Of a stretch of DNA of 14,817 bases, positions 1-9,390 are shown one piece after another (position 1 is the first letter of the stretch; each line of letters starts with the position of its first letter). The notes below the pieces were generated by a model. That model was not told the origin of the DNA. It made no database searches and worked only from the letters and a program-made list of their open reading frames with translations. A program made the position numbers and the translations under genes. The stretch comes from Synura sp. LO234KE (Eukaryota; Sar; Synurophyceae; Synurales; Mallomonadaceae). Location of the stretch: the NCBI GenBank assembly GCA_015143735.1, contig VKHC01000241.1, positions 1-14,817 on the forward strand, given 5' to 3'.

Positions 1-353
1 AAGCCCATTCCAGACATTGCTCCTCATATTACGGATCGTCGGAAGCAACATCCTACTTGGTCATTAGCTTCTAGGAACTCTGCTCAACCACTTAGGATAG
101 GGGAAATTTCGCCCGACCAGGATGCGATTTTCCACCTTTCGACACCGCAATCAGCTACAGGGCTTCTGACAATACTGAATATGTACCGCAACAGTTCACC
201 TGTGGAATTCCCACAGTCACCTCTGCGCTAACGTTTGGCGCTCATTCGTCAGTTCTGGGATTCCAGTTCCGAGCTAGTTTAGAGGGATGTCATTTCGTTA
301 CACACTGGAAAGCTCACGATGCATTGAGACGACTGACACTGGAGGCTGCGTAT
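1..353. other. Gene-free flank, nothing recognised
   Basis: I see no convincing coding frame, RNA gene or repeat in this stretch. It has mixed composition and no obvious homology to the rest of the window. It forms the left flank of the long palindrome that begins just downstream. Confidence 0.6.
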
Positions 354-356
354 TTA

Positions 357-914
357 TTGCAGGAGGAAGGAGGAGGTTTATTGCCTATTTATCTTGCCTA
401 CAGTTTTTGAAATATAACAACATGTACGTCTCCGATTGAACGTTAGGGGGGGAAATCAATTCACGACTAAGCAATTTTCAAACAAATTCTTTCAACATTA
501 CAACTGCGGAAACGAAAAATGTAATTTGTAATAATAATTATTTGGTGATAAGAATTACACCACCAAAATATTTCTGAGAGATTCTTTTAATAGCGCTCAC
601 CGTTCTTTCTTTTATTTAGAACGATGAGCACTAATACAAACAAGAGCGACGAGTACTATTAAAGAAATATTTCGGTTGTGCAATTCTCACCACCGAATAA
701 TATGCAGGGACCCGATCTTTTGGGGTTCGATAATTATTACAAAATATATATTTCATTTCCACCGGCGTTGTAATGTTGAAAGAAGTTGTTTGAATCGCTA
801 AGTCGGGAATGGATTCCACCCACACACATTAAATCGGAAACGTACAAGTTGTTACAATTTTAAAAACTTCAGGTAAGATCAGTTAATACTAAACCTTTCT
901 CCTTCCTCCTGCAA
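357..914. repeat. 558-bp palindrome, foldback/MITE-like, flanked by TA
   Basis: The two halves are reverse complements of each other over almost their whole length. Positions 354-372 pair perfectly with 899-917 (19 bp), and 487-504 pair perfectly with 767-784 (18 bp). Both pairs have coordinates summing to 1271, so there is almost no net insertion or deletion between the outer parts of the arms. Between them, 401-438 pairs imperfectly with 831-868 and 521-541 with roughly 730-750. The apex lies near 590-660. Reading inward from TA at 355-356 and 915-916, both ends start TTGCAGGAGGAAGGAG. A TA on each side is the target duplication of Tc1/mariner-type and Stowaway-like elements, but TA is its own reverse complement and could simply belong to the palindrome. 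There is no transposase frame, so the element would be non-autonomous. The palindrome is seen directly; that it is mobile is inference. The arms have diverged, which suggests age. Confidence 0.88.
586..665. repeat. Apex of the palindrome with a second small hairpin
   Basis: Around the apex, cgttct at 601-606 pairs with agaacg at 618-623 across an 11-base spacer, and the pairing continues imperfectly on both sides (GCGCTCACC on the left against GATGAGCAC on the right). Sequence just outside, taatag at 588-593, also pairs with ctatta near 657-662 through a different register. The tip can therefore fold in two alternative ways, as if the innermost arm sequence had been duplicated. Confidence 0.55.
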
Positions 915-2290
915 TAACTCCTTGACATACGTAGCTCCTGTCAGCAATGTGGTGCTTAGAAAAAACAAAAACAAAAGCCTCCGTGGAAGAATCCCAGATT
1001 AATACCGCTACTAAAGCAAATCATCTGGATTCCCACCCACTTATTGCTTGTTAACCATTACTTTGAATATTTACCTCCCCGTAATTAAATATAAGATAAT
1101 CGGGACACAATGTCACACTTTGATTATCAGCGGTAATAAACCCTGCTATATAATTGGCACCGGCTACCAGCGTTTAAAGTCGACCGGCGGCCATATCCTG
1201 ACCAAAATTAGGCAACCGTCTAATGTCGATTTTTGACGCCCCCGACTGGATAACAGCTTCCCGACTAAAGGCAAATAAAAATCTAACCGCTGATTTTGCT
1301 TCTGTTCCCCCGCATAATACAAAATTGTTTTAACGTCAAATTGTTAGACGCAAAATATACAAAAAACTAAAATTAGGTGTTCACACGTAATAGGTTCTTG
1401 TCAGGGGGGGGTTACGTGACATCGAAGGAGTCCATATCTACAACAATTTAAACATTTGGTGGGATAAATGCATTAATGTTCCAGACGGGAAATCGATGAC
1501 CACACATAAGAAACAACCAGCCTTCATTTTTCTTATTGAATTGGCCAAGGACACAAAATATTTCTACGTGAATGTTACGTTATATTCCACCTTCGAAATA
1601 CACCAACCAAAGTAAGACCTGCCTCTTGAAATTTGGGATCCTGTTTTCATCACAGGAATTCAGTGGCTTAGTGCAACTCGACCTACGGAAAACTTCGATG
1701 AAACGACATCATTTTTTCATGCTTATTGATGTATGGACTTAAAATCACCCAAGCGCCCCAGATTCTCCAAAGTGGTTGTAATTTAATAGTGCCGCACATC
1801 GCTACTAACAAGGGTATACGCGAATAGCTTAATAAGTGCACGCTGCAACAAGAAACTCATATATATCGGTACGCGGGAAAGTATCTAAAAATTCGGCAGC
1901 TTCCGGAATACTGCAGAAGAGGAGACGAGCGAGTTGAAAAGGTCACTAATCCCCAGAGCTAGAGAACTGGTTCCCGTCAGCATATCGTGTACACCGCGCA
2001 TCTAGTCACTCGAGCCGATCCCTCCGCAAGTCATTCCATTTGATAGTGCTGCAATTATTTATCGTCACCCGACTTTTCTGACGAATTTTTGTCAGAATGA
2101 TCGGGGGACATTGTGGCAGTCTCCTAGGACCTCGTTGTCCTGTACCCGTGGTAGTTCGTTGTCGTCGTTGACATTTTGCACATAACCATTAATCAATTAT
2201 AAGATATATTACTTTGTTCACCCGAAATATTGGCGGTTGAAAAGGTTATCAAGTAGCGACTAGGCGGTGAACAAAAACGAGCACATTTCC
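915..2290. other. Gene-free stretch with small hairpins only
   Basis: No frame here exceeds about 62 codons, and none looks like a protein family I know. I see only short local symmetry: a 7-bp inverted repeat (gataatc and gattatc) around 1096-1132, a 6-bp stem with a 7-base loop at 1639-1657, and a run of eight G at 1404-1411. Such structures are expected by chance in 1.4 kb. Confidence 0.6.
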
Positions 2291-2293
2291 CTT

Positions 2294-2447
2294 ACAAACT
2301 AAGAGTTTAGGTAGGATACACGAGAATCGTCGAGGAACGAAGAGTTTGTTTTCGAGTAACTTTTCGAGGCTTGTCGAGAAAATTACGAGAAAACAACGAG
2401 ATCTTTCCGAGATGACTCGAGGTTCGACTAACATAAACTGGGTTTGT
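2294..2447. repeat. 154-bp imperfect palindrome, CGAG-rich
   Basis: The left arm 2294-2367 aligns with the reverse complement of the right arm 2374-2447 across a 6-base centre. The inner 20 bp is the strongest part: 2348-2367 against 2374-2394 shares GTTTTC, GTAA and a TTTTCGA-like block. The outer ends both begin acaaac. Small gaps are needed, and I estimate roughly 70% agreement by eye. Two opposing open frames, 2249-2617 on the minus strand and 2346-2585 on the plus strand, run through it; neither looks like a known protein. It may be a small foldback element, or a degenerate minisatellite that happens to be symmetric. Confidence 0.6.
2321..2421 (+). repeat. Helically phased CGAG array, about 11-bp period
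   Basis: CGAG occurs at 2321, 2331, 2353, 2365, 2375, 2386, 2397, 2408 and 2418. The spacings are 10, 22, 12, 10, 11, 11, 11 and 10. The single double-length gap contains agag at 2341-2344, one base from the expected phase and one substitution from the motif. The rest of each unit is AT-rich and variable. This is either a decayed 11-bp minisatellite or a set of short sites on one face of the helix. The positions are directly readable; any function is unknown. Confidence 0.7.
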
Positions 2448-2449
2448 GA

Positions 2450-2930
2450 TAAAAGAGTAAGTGGTAGAATCGATGCATTCATAGGCAAAATGTACGTACG
2501 GTTTTTTTGTACAATTATGAACTCTCCTATGATTGTACGTATATACAAAAATGAAGAAATTTTGAAATTTCTATTCTGGGTATGAAACTCGAGACGGTGT
2601 ACGTGGGAATAAGCCAAAAAGTGGAGACGAAAATCGTGCTTCGAAACTTTTTAAATTGTCGATAACGATTACGTCATCGCAGGGTAGGAAGAGAATGCCA
2701 AAATTTTTGAAACACGCTGAATTCAATCATTGAAAGCTCTTGCATGGATTATACATTGAAATAAACCAGCCAGAACGGTTTATATTCACATGTATCCACC
2801 CTTGGCACGCCGGAAGGCCGAGTTGAGAGCTCTGTGTGACAGGAGTTACAATCGCGCAATACGATACAGTAGAGCGAATTTGAAGGGAGGAAGGTGCTGA
2901 ATATTGATAGATAGGCATCAGTCTCTCCCC
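2450..2930. other. AT-rich stretch, no gene recognised
   Basis: Chance frames on both strands overlap one another and none resembles a known product. A short inverted repeat, gtacaat and attgtac, brackets the segment around 2509-2538. I see nothing else that can be supported. Confidence 0.5.
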
Positions 2931-3415
2931 TTAAATCAAGCACTGCGCGCGTCGCCACCGACGGGGGTCCTGTGGAGCGGCAGCACTGAATTGATTGGGG
3001 ACGCGAGGGCCGCAGCCCGGCTTGTATGACCACCAATAACAAGACTGCTGTTGGCTCGAGGTTGGCTGAAAGGCCCTTGGAACCGCATGGCCTGACCTTT
3101 TTCAGTAGGGTACACACGAATGTCCGGGTAGCAAGATTCTTCTGCGGAATGAGCGTTGAAGGCAAACATGTCAAATAGGGAACTGTATAACCAGCCCCTT
3201 TTGATGTGCAAAATTTTCATGAAGTCCTTATGCTGAAACAAAAATTGCTGGTACAGGCCGACCGGCCCGACCACTACAGAAATCAGAAGTACACGGAGGT
3301 GTACAGATTATCTTTGCTATGAGATCTTCTATCTGTCCGCGTGCCCATACCCCTAGTTTGATTAGCAAATCTGGTTCATATGGGTGCTTTGCATTATAAG
3401 CCTTTAATGTACCGC
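2930..3415. other. GC-rich segment, possible decayed insertion
   Basis: Composition changes sharply here: 41 of the 60 bases in 2941-3000 are G or C, compared with AT-rich sequence just upstream. Two minus-strand open frames, 2936-3274 and 2749-3174, overlap in different phases. They start at GTG and TTG rather than ATG, and I recognise neither. The compositional step could mark an old insertion such as a retroelement remnant, but I find no terminal repeats or target duplication to prove it. Confidence 0.4.
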
Positions 3416-3421
3416 TAAGTT

Positions 3422-3802
3422 TTACCTATTTAAAAAATGCTCGGAAACAGTAGGTCCCCTCTGGGCTGTCGAGGCCCGTAATCTTTCCGTTGAAATGACG
3501 GGAGAGACTAGCTTGAATTCCTTCAAGGCGGCTATCGTTATCCCGGGTTGAAGCAAAGTATCTACATTCTGCGCTTCGACAAAAGGGCCGAAATGCATGT
3601 GCCGTGGTATTTTTTGTAATGGTGAGCGAAGCTCTGGTACGGAAAACTGTACATCAGGATTGAGAGAGCAGAAAATCTCTAGATGATCAGCAGCCAGTTT
3701 TGAATGGTGCTCTTTGGGCTCCAAATGATGGGGAGAAACGTTAGAGTAGAGTGAAGTTGGAGTTAGGATCTTGCGCAGGCCGCGGAAGTACCGGATTCTG
3801 GC
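3422..3802 (-). pseudogene. Open frame of 126 codons, unknown; possible decayed repeat-borne coding sequence
   Basis: The minus-strand frame is open from a stop at 3803-3805 to a TAA at 3422-3424. The only in-frame candidate start I noticed is TTG at 3724, so it is not a convincing complete gene. The reason to record it is the peptide PHHLEP, encoded near 3716-3733. The same six residues occur in the minus-strand frame at 10863-11018, with the second histidine codon differing synonymously (cat here, cac there). I recognise no domain, signal peptide or membrane segment. It may be chance, or a remnant of a dispersed coding repeat. Confidence 0.2.
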
Positions 3803-3925
3803 TCAAACAAGAATGCAGTGGTAGACATTGTTGCAGCAGCGCCATTTCACTGCGTCCAGGATCCATTTAAGATCGCTCGACAATCTGGGCCGTGATCTTT
3901 CGACCAAATGAGGCTTAAGATCACG
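3716..3925 (+). repeat. Dispersed repeat, copy 1
   Basis: Two blocks recur later in the same order and orientation. Block one, 3716-3734, matches 10884-10902 at 18 of 19 positions. Block two, 3904-3925, matches 10910-10931 at 17 of 22 positions and includes CTTAAG. The blocks are about 170 bp apart here but only 7 bp apart in the second copy, so one copy has gained or lost sequence. The first block is unlikely by chance in a window this size (about 0.05 matches expected under uniform composition). The family is unknown. Confidence 0.45.
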
Positions 3926-4440
3926 CAGTTACCCTGTCAAAGTATTGTTGATAAGCTAATTTGCAACCTATTTGATACGCGGAGAAATGATTTTCTGGGG
4001 ACGTTCTGCTAATTTCCGAAGCTCCTCAAAAGATGAACTCAAGTCATCGCTTGTCAATTTCTGTGACTATTCAATCAAAAAGATATTTTTAGAGATCTGA
4101 GTACAATCACTAGGGTCGCTCCATTCGATCGCGGGACTTGCCAGTTGTTGGTTCATGAAGAGTAGCTAGTTAAATCAGTGCTTAGGCTGCCCTATATTTT
4201 GTCTGCTGATTTTTATCGGTTTTTAACACCGTTGTAAACTAACCGTCCGATTTTCGGAAAAAATAAAATTGAGTTTTTTGTTAGGTGGAGGATTAATCGT
4301 ACTACTAGTTGTCATCACTCTGCCTAGCCACTGGAAATGCTCTTTCGGTGTGCGTCTTCTCCCTCACGGAACCCATTTACAGGCTGGAGAAAAATCGATA
4401 TTGCAATTTGCAATATTTTAAAATTTGGAATTGCGAGAAG
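3926..4440. other. AT-rich stretch, no gene recognised
   Basis: No supported feature. A small hairpin at 4246-4258 (tccga, 3-base loop, tcgga) is followed by an A-rich run, but there is no gene for it to terminate. Confidence 0.5.
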
Positions 4441-4875
4441 CCGGGGGCAATCCAACCTGCGAGTATGGGTGATGGCTATTGCTGTGGCGAATTCTGAGGG
4501 CGGGAGGCCGGCAAAGCTGGTGGCAAGTTTTAGATGTTAATTGGGCAGACGAAAACCACTAAGCACTTTCAAAACTAACCCATATAACGGCTCTGCGTCA
4601 TATAATTCCTGGGCGCCCTGCCTAATGAGCAAGAAAGGCCGATGACATTACCAGGAGCAGTAAGAGCCGCCCGCTGCCTGCTGGCGGAGGACCGACCCGC
4701 GTTCCCGGAAGCGGCGGCAACCGGACTATGTTTCTGTCCTTCTTCCTGCCATGGAGAGGAGGAGAGCAGCCCGTGTTGGTATGCGAGACCAGGTAAACTA
4801 TATCATGCTGCGGACCTCGGTCGCAAAAGAAACGAGTTCAATTGGCGTCGGCTCCACTGGCGCGGGAAATGTATG
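4440..4875. other. GC-rich island
   Basis: In 4681-4740, 40 of 60 bases are G or C, while the sequence immediately downstream is strongly AT-rich. Open plus-strand frames of 62 to 78 codons (4309-4497, 4337-4540, 4642-4878) lie here, but they overlap or are short and match nothing I know. It could be a fragment of an inserted element or part of an exon; the sequence does not decide. Confidence 0.35.
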
Positions 4876-4879
4876 TAGT

Positions 4880-6430
4880 ACACTTAGCACGACGTTAATA
4901 ATTTTAGTACCTATGTAATTCTCTCCAGAGAATAAATTACATTAGAAACAAACTCGAAAGGTTTTTCAATAGACTAAATGCGACGATTTAAGGTTCCACA
5001 AGTAAAGACTGCGGTGCACTAATACAGTGCTTTTCAATACCGAGAGACTAAGAATTAAAATTACGTCATATTACCATGAAAAGGACAGAGTGCTCCAAAT
5101 ATTATCCATATGATCAATATCATTTTTGGAAGTTCATTTGTAAGCACTCAAGCATTCGTTATCGACCTAAACAAACATAAGTCCCCCAAAATTCATGAGC
5201 AGCTGCATGAACCCTTACCATCGTCATCGTCGGTCTCGATTGCGGTAAGAAATTTTATTGAGAGCTCTTTATGAAAGGCGAACGAAGTGTCAGGTACATG
5301 GTTGCTGCGTTGTTAGAAAATGCAAGATGAGCGTACCCGACGGATTGGAGTTCGACGACACTTTCATAAGCTATAATTTCATAAAAGATTAATTTAATAA
5401 GTATGCTTTGAATCGTGCTCAAAGCGGCCAAATGTTTGTTAGAGTACCCTTATCGCGGTTAGGGAAGTAGCCAAACTGTACCGCAACCTTGACGCATTCA
5501 GGGCCCTAAGGGAAATTTAAATTTTATCTCCCGCTTAGCAACAAAATTATGGTGACCTTCTTGAAAGATTCTTATTCACAGATCGTACCACTAATCTAAT
5601 CATAATAAATTCCCAGCAATCCAAAGAATAAAATAAATTTCATGTACAATTGGTCAATTGGAGTTATGCAAAGTTTATTTTTTTGTAAGCACGTAGCATA
5701 CATTTAAATAGTGTGATGGTTAGGTCATTTATTGTCCGCTTTGCCCCTATACCGAGTGTGATCTGCGAACTATCTCATAGTGGTGCTGAAGTTGGTCGGT
5801 CTACTTTTGTTTAATCTAAGTTAACTTTTTGTTCAAAAATAAAGAAAATAAAATACATAGTGCGATTATGATATGCATGGCTTGATCAGAGCTTAAGTTT
5901 TTACTTAAATATTATGTTTTGTCGACAGAGCTCAACGATCTAAGTTATCTAAATTTTTGGCTATGAACTATTATCGTATGAAGTATGGATGACAAATCTG
6001 GATTTCCAGGACGAAAGTTAGCATTCGCTAGTCTTCATCTCTTGAATATATTTTATGATCATAATGTATGAATTGCTTTTGGAGAGGTGGAATATTTGCG
6101 ATCGTGGTAATCAAAGAATTCTAATGCTGTTCTAATTAACTATTTCATATATATTTATTTATTGCTATTGTGTACATCGTATAAGCCATGGCTCACTCAA
6201 TCAGTTTATAGTACTAGCCTACTCAAACAATATCGGCGGGGCGCACCATATTCCCAGGTTAATAAAAATGTTCTTTGAATTTGAGAAAAAACATTATTTA
6301 CTCCAGATTAATCTCGTGCTTAAAGAAAAGACTATTTTGAAATGAACACTTTAAGAACGTCACCATCACAAAGATTCGCATATGTATCAGATTCATATTC
6401 ACAAAAATCGTGCTGTTAGGTATCGTCATT
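4880..6430. other. AT-rich gene-free region
   Basis: There is no open frame of note on either strand across 1.5 kb. Only 16 of 60 bases in 5581-5640 are G or C. Short palindromes are present: GTAATTCTCT with its complement around 4915-4940, a 6-bp stem ttcatg and catgaa at 5192-5211, a 6-bp stem at 5893-5908, and the perfect 12-mer TTATGATCATAA at 6053-6064. AT-rich DNA yields these readily by chance. Confidence 0.6.
5633..5678. repeat. Imperfect palindrome centred on CAATTG-gt-CAATTG
   Basis: CAATTG at 5647-5652 and 5655-5660 flank a 2-base centre. Further out, ATAAATTTCATGTA on the left pairs with TTATGCAAAGTTTAT on the right if about four bases are allowed to bulge. The match may continue weakly further out. 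It is a possible eroded foldback, but much weaker than the one at 357-914. Confidence 0.35.
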
Positions 6431-7015
6431 TACTCCTCCTAGGCAAAAGTACTGATGGGCGACAGAGGAGGGGGATGAAGTACAGTCAGATATCTCGATG
6501 GTGCAAAGACATCTCAATTATCTTCCTACCAGGAAAGAATCACCTTCTGAGTACCTGATGGCAAGTTCCGCGTGGTGGCAGGATCGAGTAGTAAGGGAGA
6601 GCTCCGAATGACTCCTGGTGCACTCGCTCGGAGCCTTGCTGTCTGAGTAGACCGCTCAACACATAGGTTATATTAGACATATCAGGGATGGAAACAGAGG
6701 CGTGGAGGAAATGCAAGGCTGCCGGGAGGATTAACTCGTGTCAAATGCCGATAGCTAGTCGGGGATCCCAGAGGATGGGAACCACTCCGGGAGGTCAGCG
6801 CTGCAAGCTGAAACGCCCCTCCAGCAAGGAGGATGGAGAAACTTCTCCTACAGAGGCACTCTGAAAGCTATGACAGCCACACTGATTGATGAGAAGGATG
6901 GGGTACAATTCCCCGCCGCCAGCGAGTGGTCGGCACCAACAGCGTCGCCTCGCGCCTTTGGATAGTCCGCACCCCCGGTAGGCGCAGGGGGCGTCCATCA
7001 AGTCGAGATAAAGAC
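6430..7015. other. GC-rich island, possible old insertion
   Basis: This 0.6-kb segment sits between AT-rich flanks; 41 of 60 bases in 6901-6960 are G or C. It contains a short minus-strand frame (6795-7001) that I do not recognise. The sharp borders suggest an inserted element, perhaps a retroelement piece, but no poly-A tail, long terminal repeat or target duplication is visible at its edges. Confidence 0.35.
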
Positions 7016-7019
7016 TTTT

Positions 7020-9180
7020 CGTAATAGCAAGACGAGGTAGTTTATTTTACCACAATCTACTTGTTCGCTCGAAAGTTGATGGACCTAGTCGCTGCACGAC
7101 AAAAGTTTACGCTATCGACAAGAGCTAAACGCTCCAGAGAGCTCTCGGGCACCCGCGTCGATCTCAACCCGTTTGGATCCCGGCACGCATATCATTTGAT
7201 ATCACCGCAAAAGTATGATAAACTTGTTTCCGGCTTTTACTTGCCTGCGTGCACTGTACCTTGAATACCCCTCACGTGCTGAATCGTCATTCATTCATTA
7301 CCGTGTTTTCGTGATCACTGTGTTTGTGATGACAAATATGGATATCGACCCTCCTCATGAGCGCGCGTCGTATACATAATTACAAATTTACGTCAAAGGT
7401 GTACAAAAGCTCGCACGTGATTTTTCACCTATATAAGCTACATGCACTAGCTTTACAGCAGTAGGAGCATAAAAGTAATGACAGCCAGGAATACATTATG
7501 TTTGTTTGGCACAACAGGTCCACCACAGCCAGGTGATTCCTACCCAAGTTCCAAGCGTGAGTGATCAAATAATAGCAGTAAGGACCCGCATCGACAACAC
7601 CACAGTTACGGAAGCATCAGTAGGGCACTGCATTTTATGACAAGTGTACCGAGAATAGCATAAGTGTAACCGTCAATTATGGATAGTTCCTGAGGGTGGA
7701 GATACATCCTCCGTTGATTCATCGACATATATATATAGAAGTAACATGGTTGGAGCTGCTCTAGGGTTAGATAGTAACGGCGTAGATTGACCAGTAGTGC
7801 CCTAGCCAGCTGCTATTCTGCAACAGTGCCCTCTCTCCCCTCTCCTCCATGGAAATTTTAATCAAATATTACGTGTAAATTCACTAAAGGGGGCGTGCTC
7901 GCCATTGCGGGCAGGTAAAATATCTGGGTAAAACAGGCAGAACTTTTCATCAACAAAGGTGTTAATATCAGTCTAGGTACGTATCGAACTGTGCAGACGT
8001 ACGCATAGTAATGGTGCAACAGATCAGACAAGGTCTCATTGAATAACGGATAGCATCCTTGAACTTAGCGATAACGTAAACGTGTATGCCATACCGCATA
8101 TTTGCATTTAACATCGTACATAGTGACGTAAGAAATTAGACCACACCAATCGAATCCCCAATACCGCCTAGTTTAACGTGAAACCCGTCATCCAGTTGAA
8201 CATCACGAATGGTTTCCTTACGCATCGCCGTGTGTCAGCCCTCAAGAAACTATCTTATTTGTGTAATATATTTTTGCTTCTTCGTGATATGAAACGGCCG
8301 GGTAGTTGGCAGGCTTCGGCAACGACATGAGTTCTAAAGACTTCTGTGAAGCGAGTTGGTGTCCCCATATTTTAAACCGGAATGGGATGCTTCTTTCGTA
8401 CTGATGTTTTAAACAATGTAATCATCGAAATAGCTTCTTTGGAGATTAAAAATGACTCCGTTCCGACGCGGCTATTTACGGACGCTTCAACCCTTCAGAT
8501 GTGATCAGGGACTACTTCGAATTAGGAAATTTCCAACCGATATCTCTCTTCATAACTCTGGTAACGCATCAGTGTATCGTACTCGCCGTAGCCAATGCGT
8601 CAGCCCTCAATAATCCGTTATGTCTGGGGAGCTGTATAATCGATGAGATATTGCACCGCGGGCCAATATCGAAGGATGTCACGGCATGGACAAGTCGGTT
8701 TCCGAGCCGACATTATACTAAGCTTATCTACGAGAATAACCCTCTCTATTTAGATATAATACATTTTATAAGAAAACTTCAAGGCCGGGGTATCAACGGT
8801 GTGGCAAAGTTTAATGCACTAATTTTCGTGCATGCTCAAGATAATAGGCCCTCTTTGTTTTGGCGGAAACTTTAAATACTGCGGATATTCATCAGTAAGA
8901 CACTTACGCAAAGATTTGAGCTACGCTGGCTACAAAAATACATCCCCTTCTGATTGAGTGCAACTTGGTAGGTTTTGTGCTGGAGCAAAGTGGTTTATTG
9001 AATATCTGGCCGTCGATAAGCTGGTCCAATTTGTAGTATGGAGATTTCGAATCCGAGTACAGTGCTTGACTAAGACGACGAGACTGGAGTTTATAACCGC
9101 ACAAATCTAATCCAGCGCATTTGTCGTCTTTGTTGTTCCCAGCAGGGTTCAGCTCGAATCAACTTTGATACTCCTTCATG
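7020..9180. other. Gene-free stretch, no supported feature
   Basis: The longest plus-strand frame, 8501-8875 (124 codons, GTG start), looks like no family I know, and frames of that length are expected by chance in this window. An imperfect inverted repeat pairs 7754-7766 with 7800-7811. A short imperfect direct duplication of about 16 bp lies near 7302-7334. Nothing else stands out. Confidence 0.5.
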
Positions 9181-9315
9181 CTTAATCCTGCTTTTCTTTC
9201 TTCCAACTTAAACTGTATTCGTAATCATATTTTAATTTCTTTTTTCATACTTAGCCAGTGTCTCGTAGCGCGAACAGAACTACATCGTATTTCTTTTCAT
9301 TCCATCTCCGTTTTT

Positions 9316-9338
9316 AAGATGGTGTATATCACCATCTT
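9316..9338. repeat. Perfect 9-bp stem hairpin
   Basis: AAGATGGTG at 9316-9324 is the exact reverse complement of CACCATCTT at 9330-9338, with the 5-base centre TATAT. It lies about 50 bp upstream of the larger nested inverted repeat. It could be a dimeric protein site or a remnant of another foldback; no function can be assigned from sequence. Confidence 0.75.
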
Positions 9339-9390
9339 TCTATAATATCTTTTTGAGACGCATATAACTGAAGGAGAGAATCCTGCTGAA

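Noticed and set aside
631-825. Minus-strand frame of 64 codons inside the first palindrome
   Set aside because: It lies within one arm of a foldback; no counterpart frame or transposase motif supports it.
2249-2617. Minus-strand frame of 122 codons
   Set aside because: It runs through the CGAG-rich palindrome, and a plus-strand frame of 79 codons covers the same bases, so openness is likely a by-product of the repeat.
2749-3274. Two overlapping minus-strand frames of 141 and 112 codons
   Set aside because: They occupy the same DNA in different phases, start at TTG and GTG, and resemble nothing known.
4246-4258. Small hairpin followed by an A-rich run, like a bacterial terminator
   Set aside because: The stem is only 5 bp, there is no T-run after it on this strand, and the window does not look bacterial.
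5600-5860. Several AATAAA polyadenylation-like hexamers
   Set aside because: They occur in very AT-rich DNA with no upstream coding sequence, so they carry no information here.
7430-7437. TATATAAG, a good TATA-box match
   Set aside because: No coding frame, initiator or conserved context follows it, and one such match is expected by chance in AT-rich DNA.
7727-7737. Short AT dinucleotide run
   Set aside because: Eleven bases is too short to call a microsatellite.
8501-8875. Plus-strand frame of 124 codons with reasonable amino-acid mix
   Set aside because: It starts at GTG and has no recognisable motif. Several frames of this size are expected by chance in six frames of 14.8 kb.
9038-9055. 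TTCGAATCC, resembling a tRNA T-arm
   Set aside because: No cloverleaf, A-box or acceptor stem could be fitted around it; the B-box-like sites near 712 and 2422 also fail.
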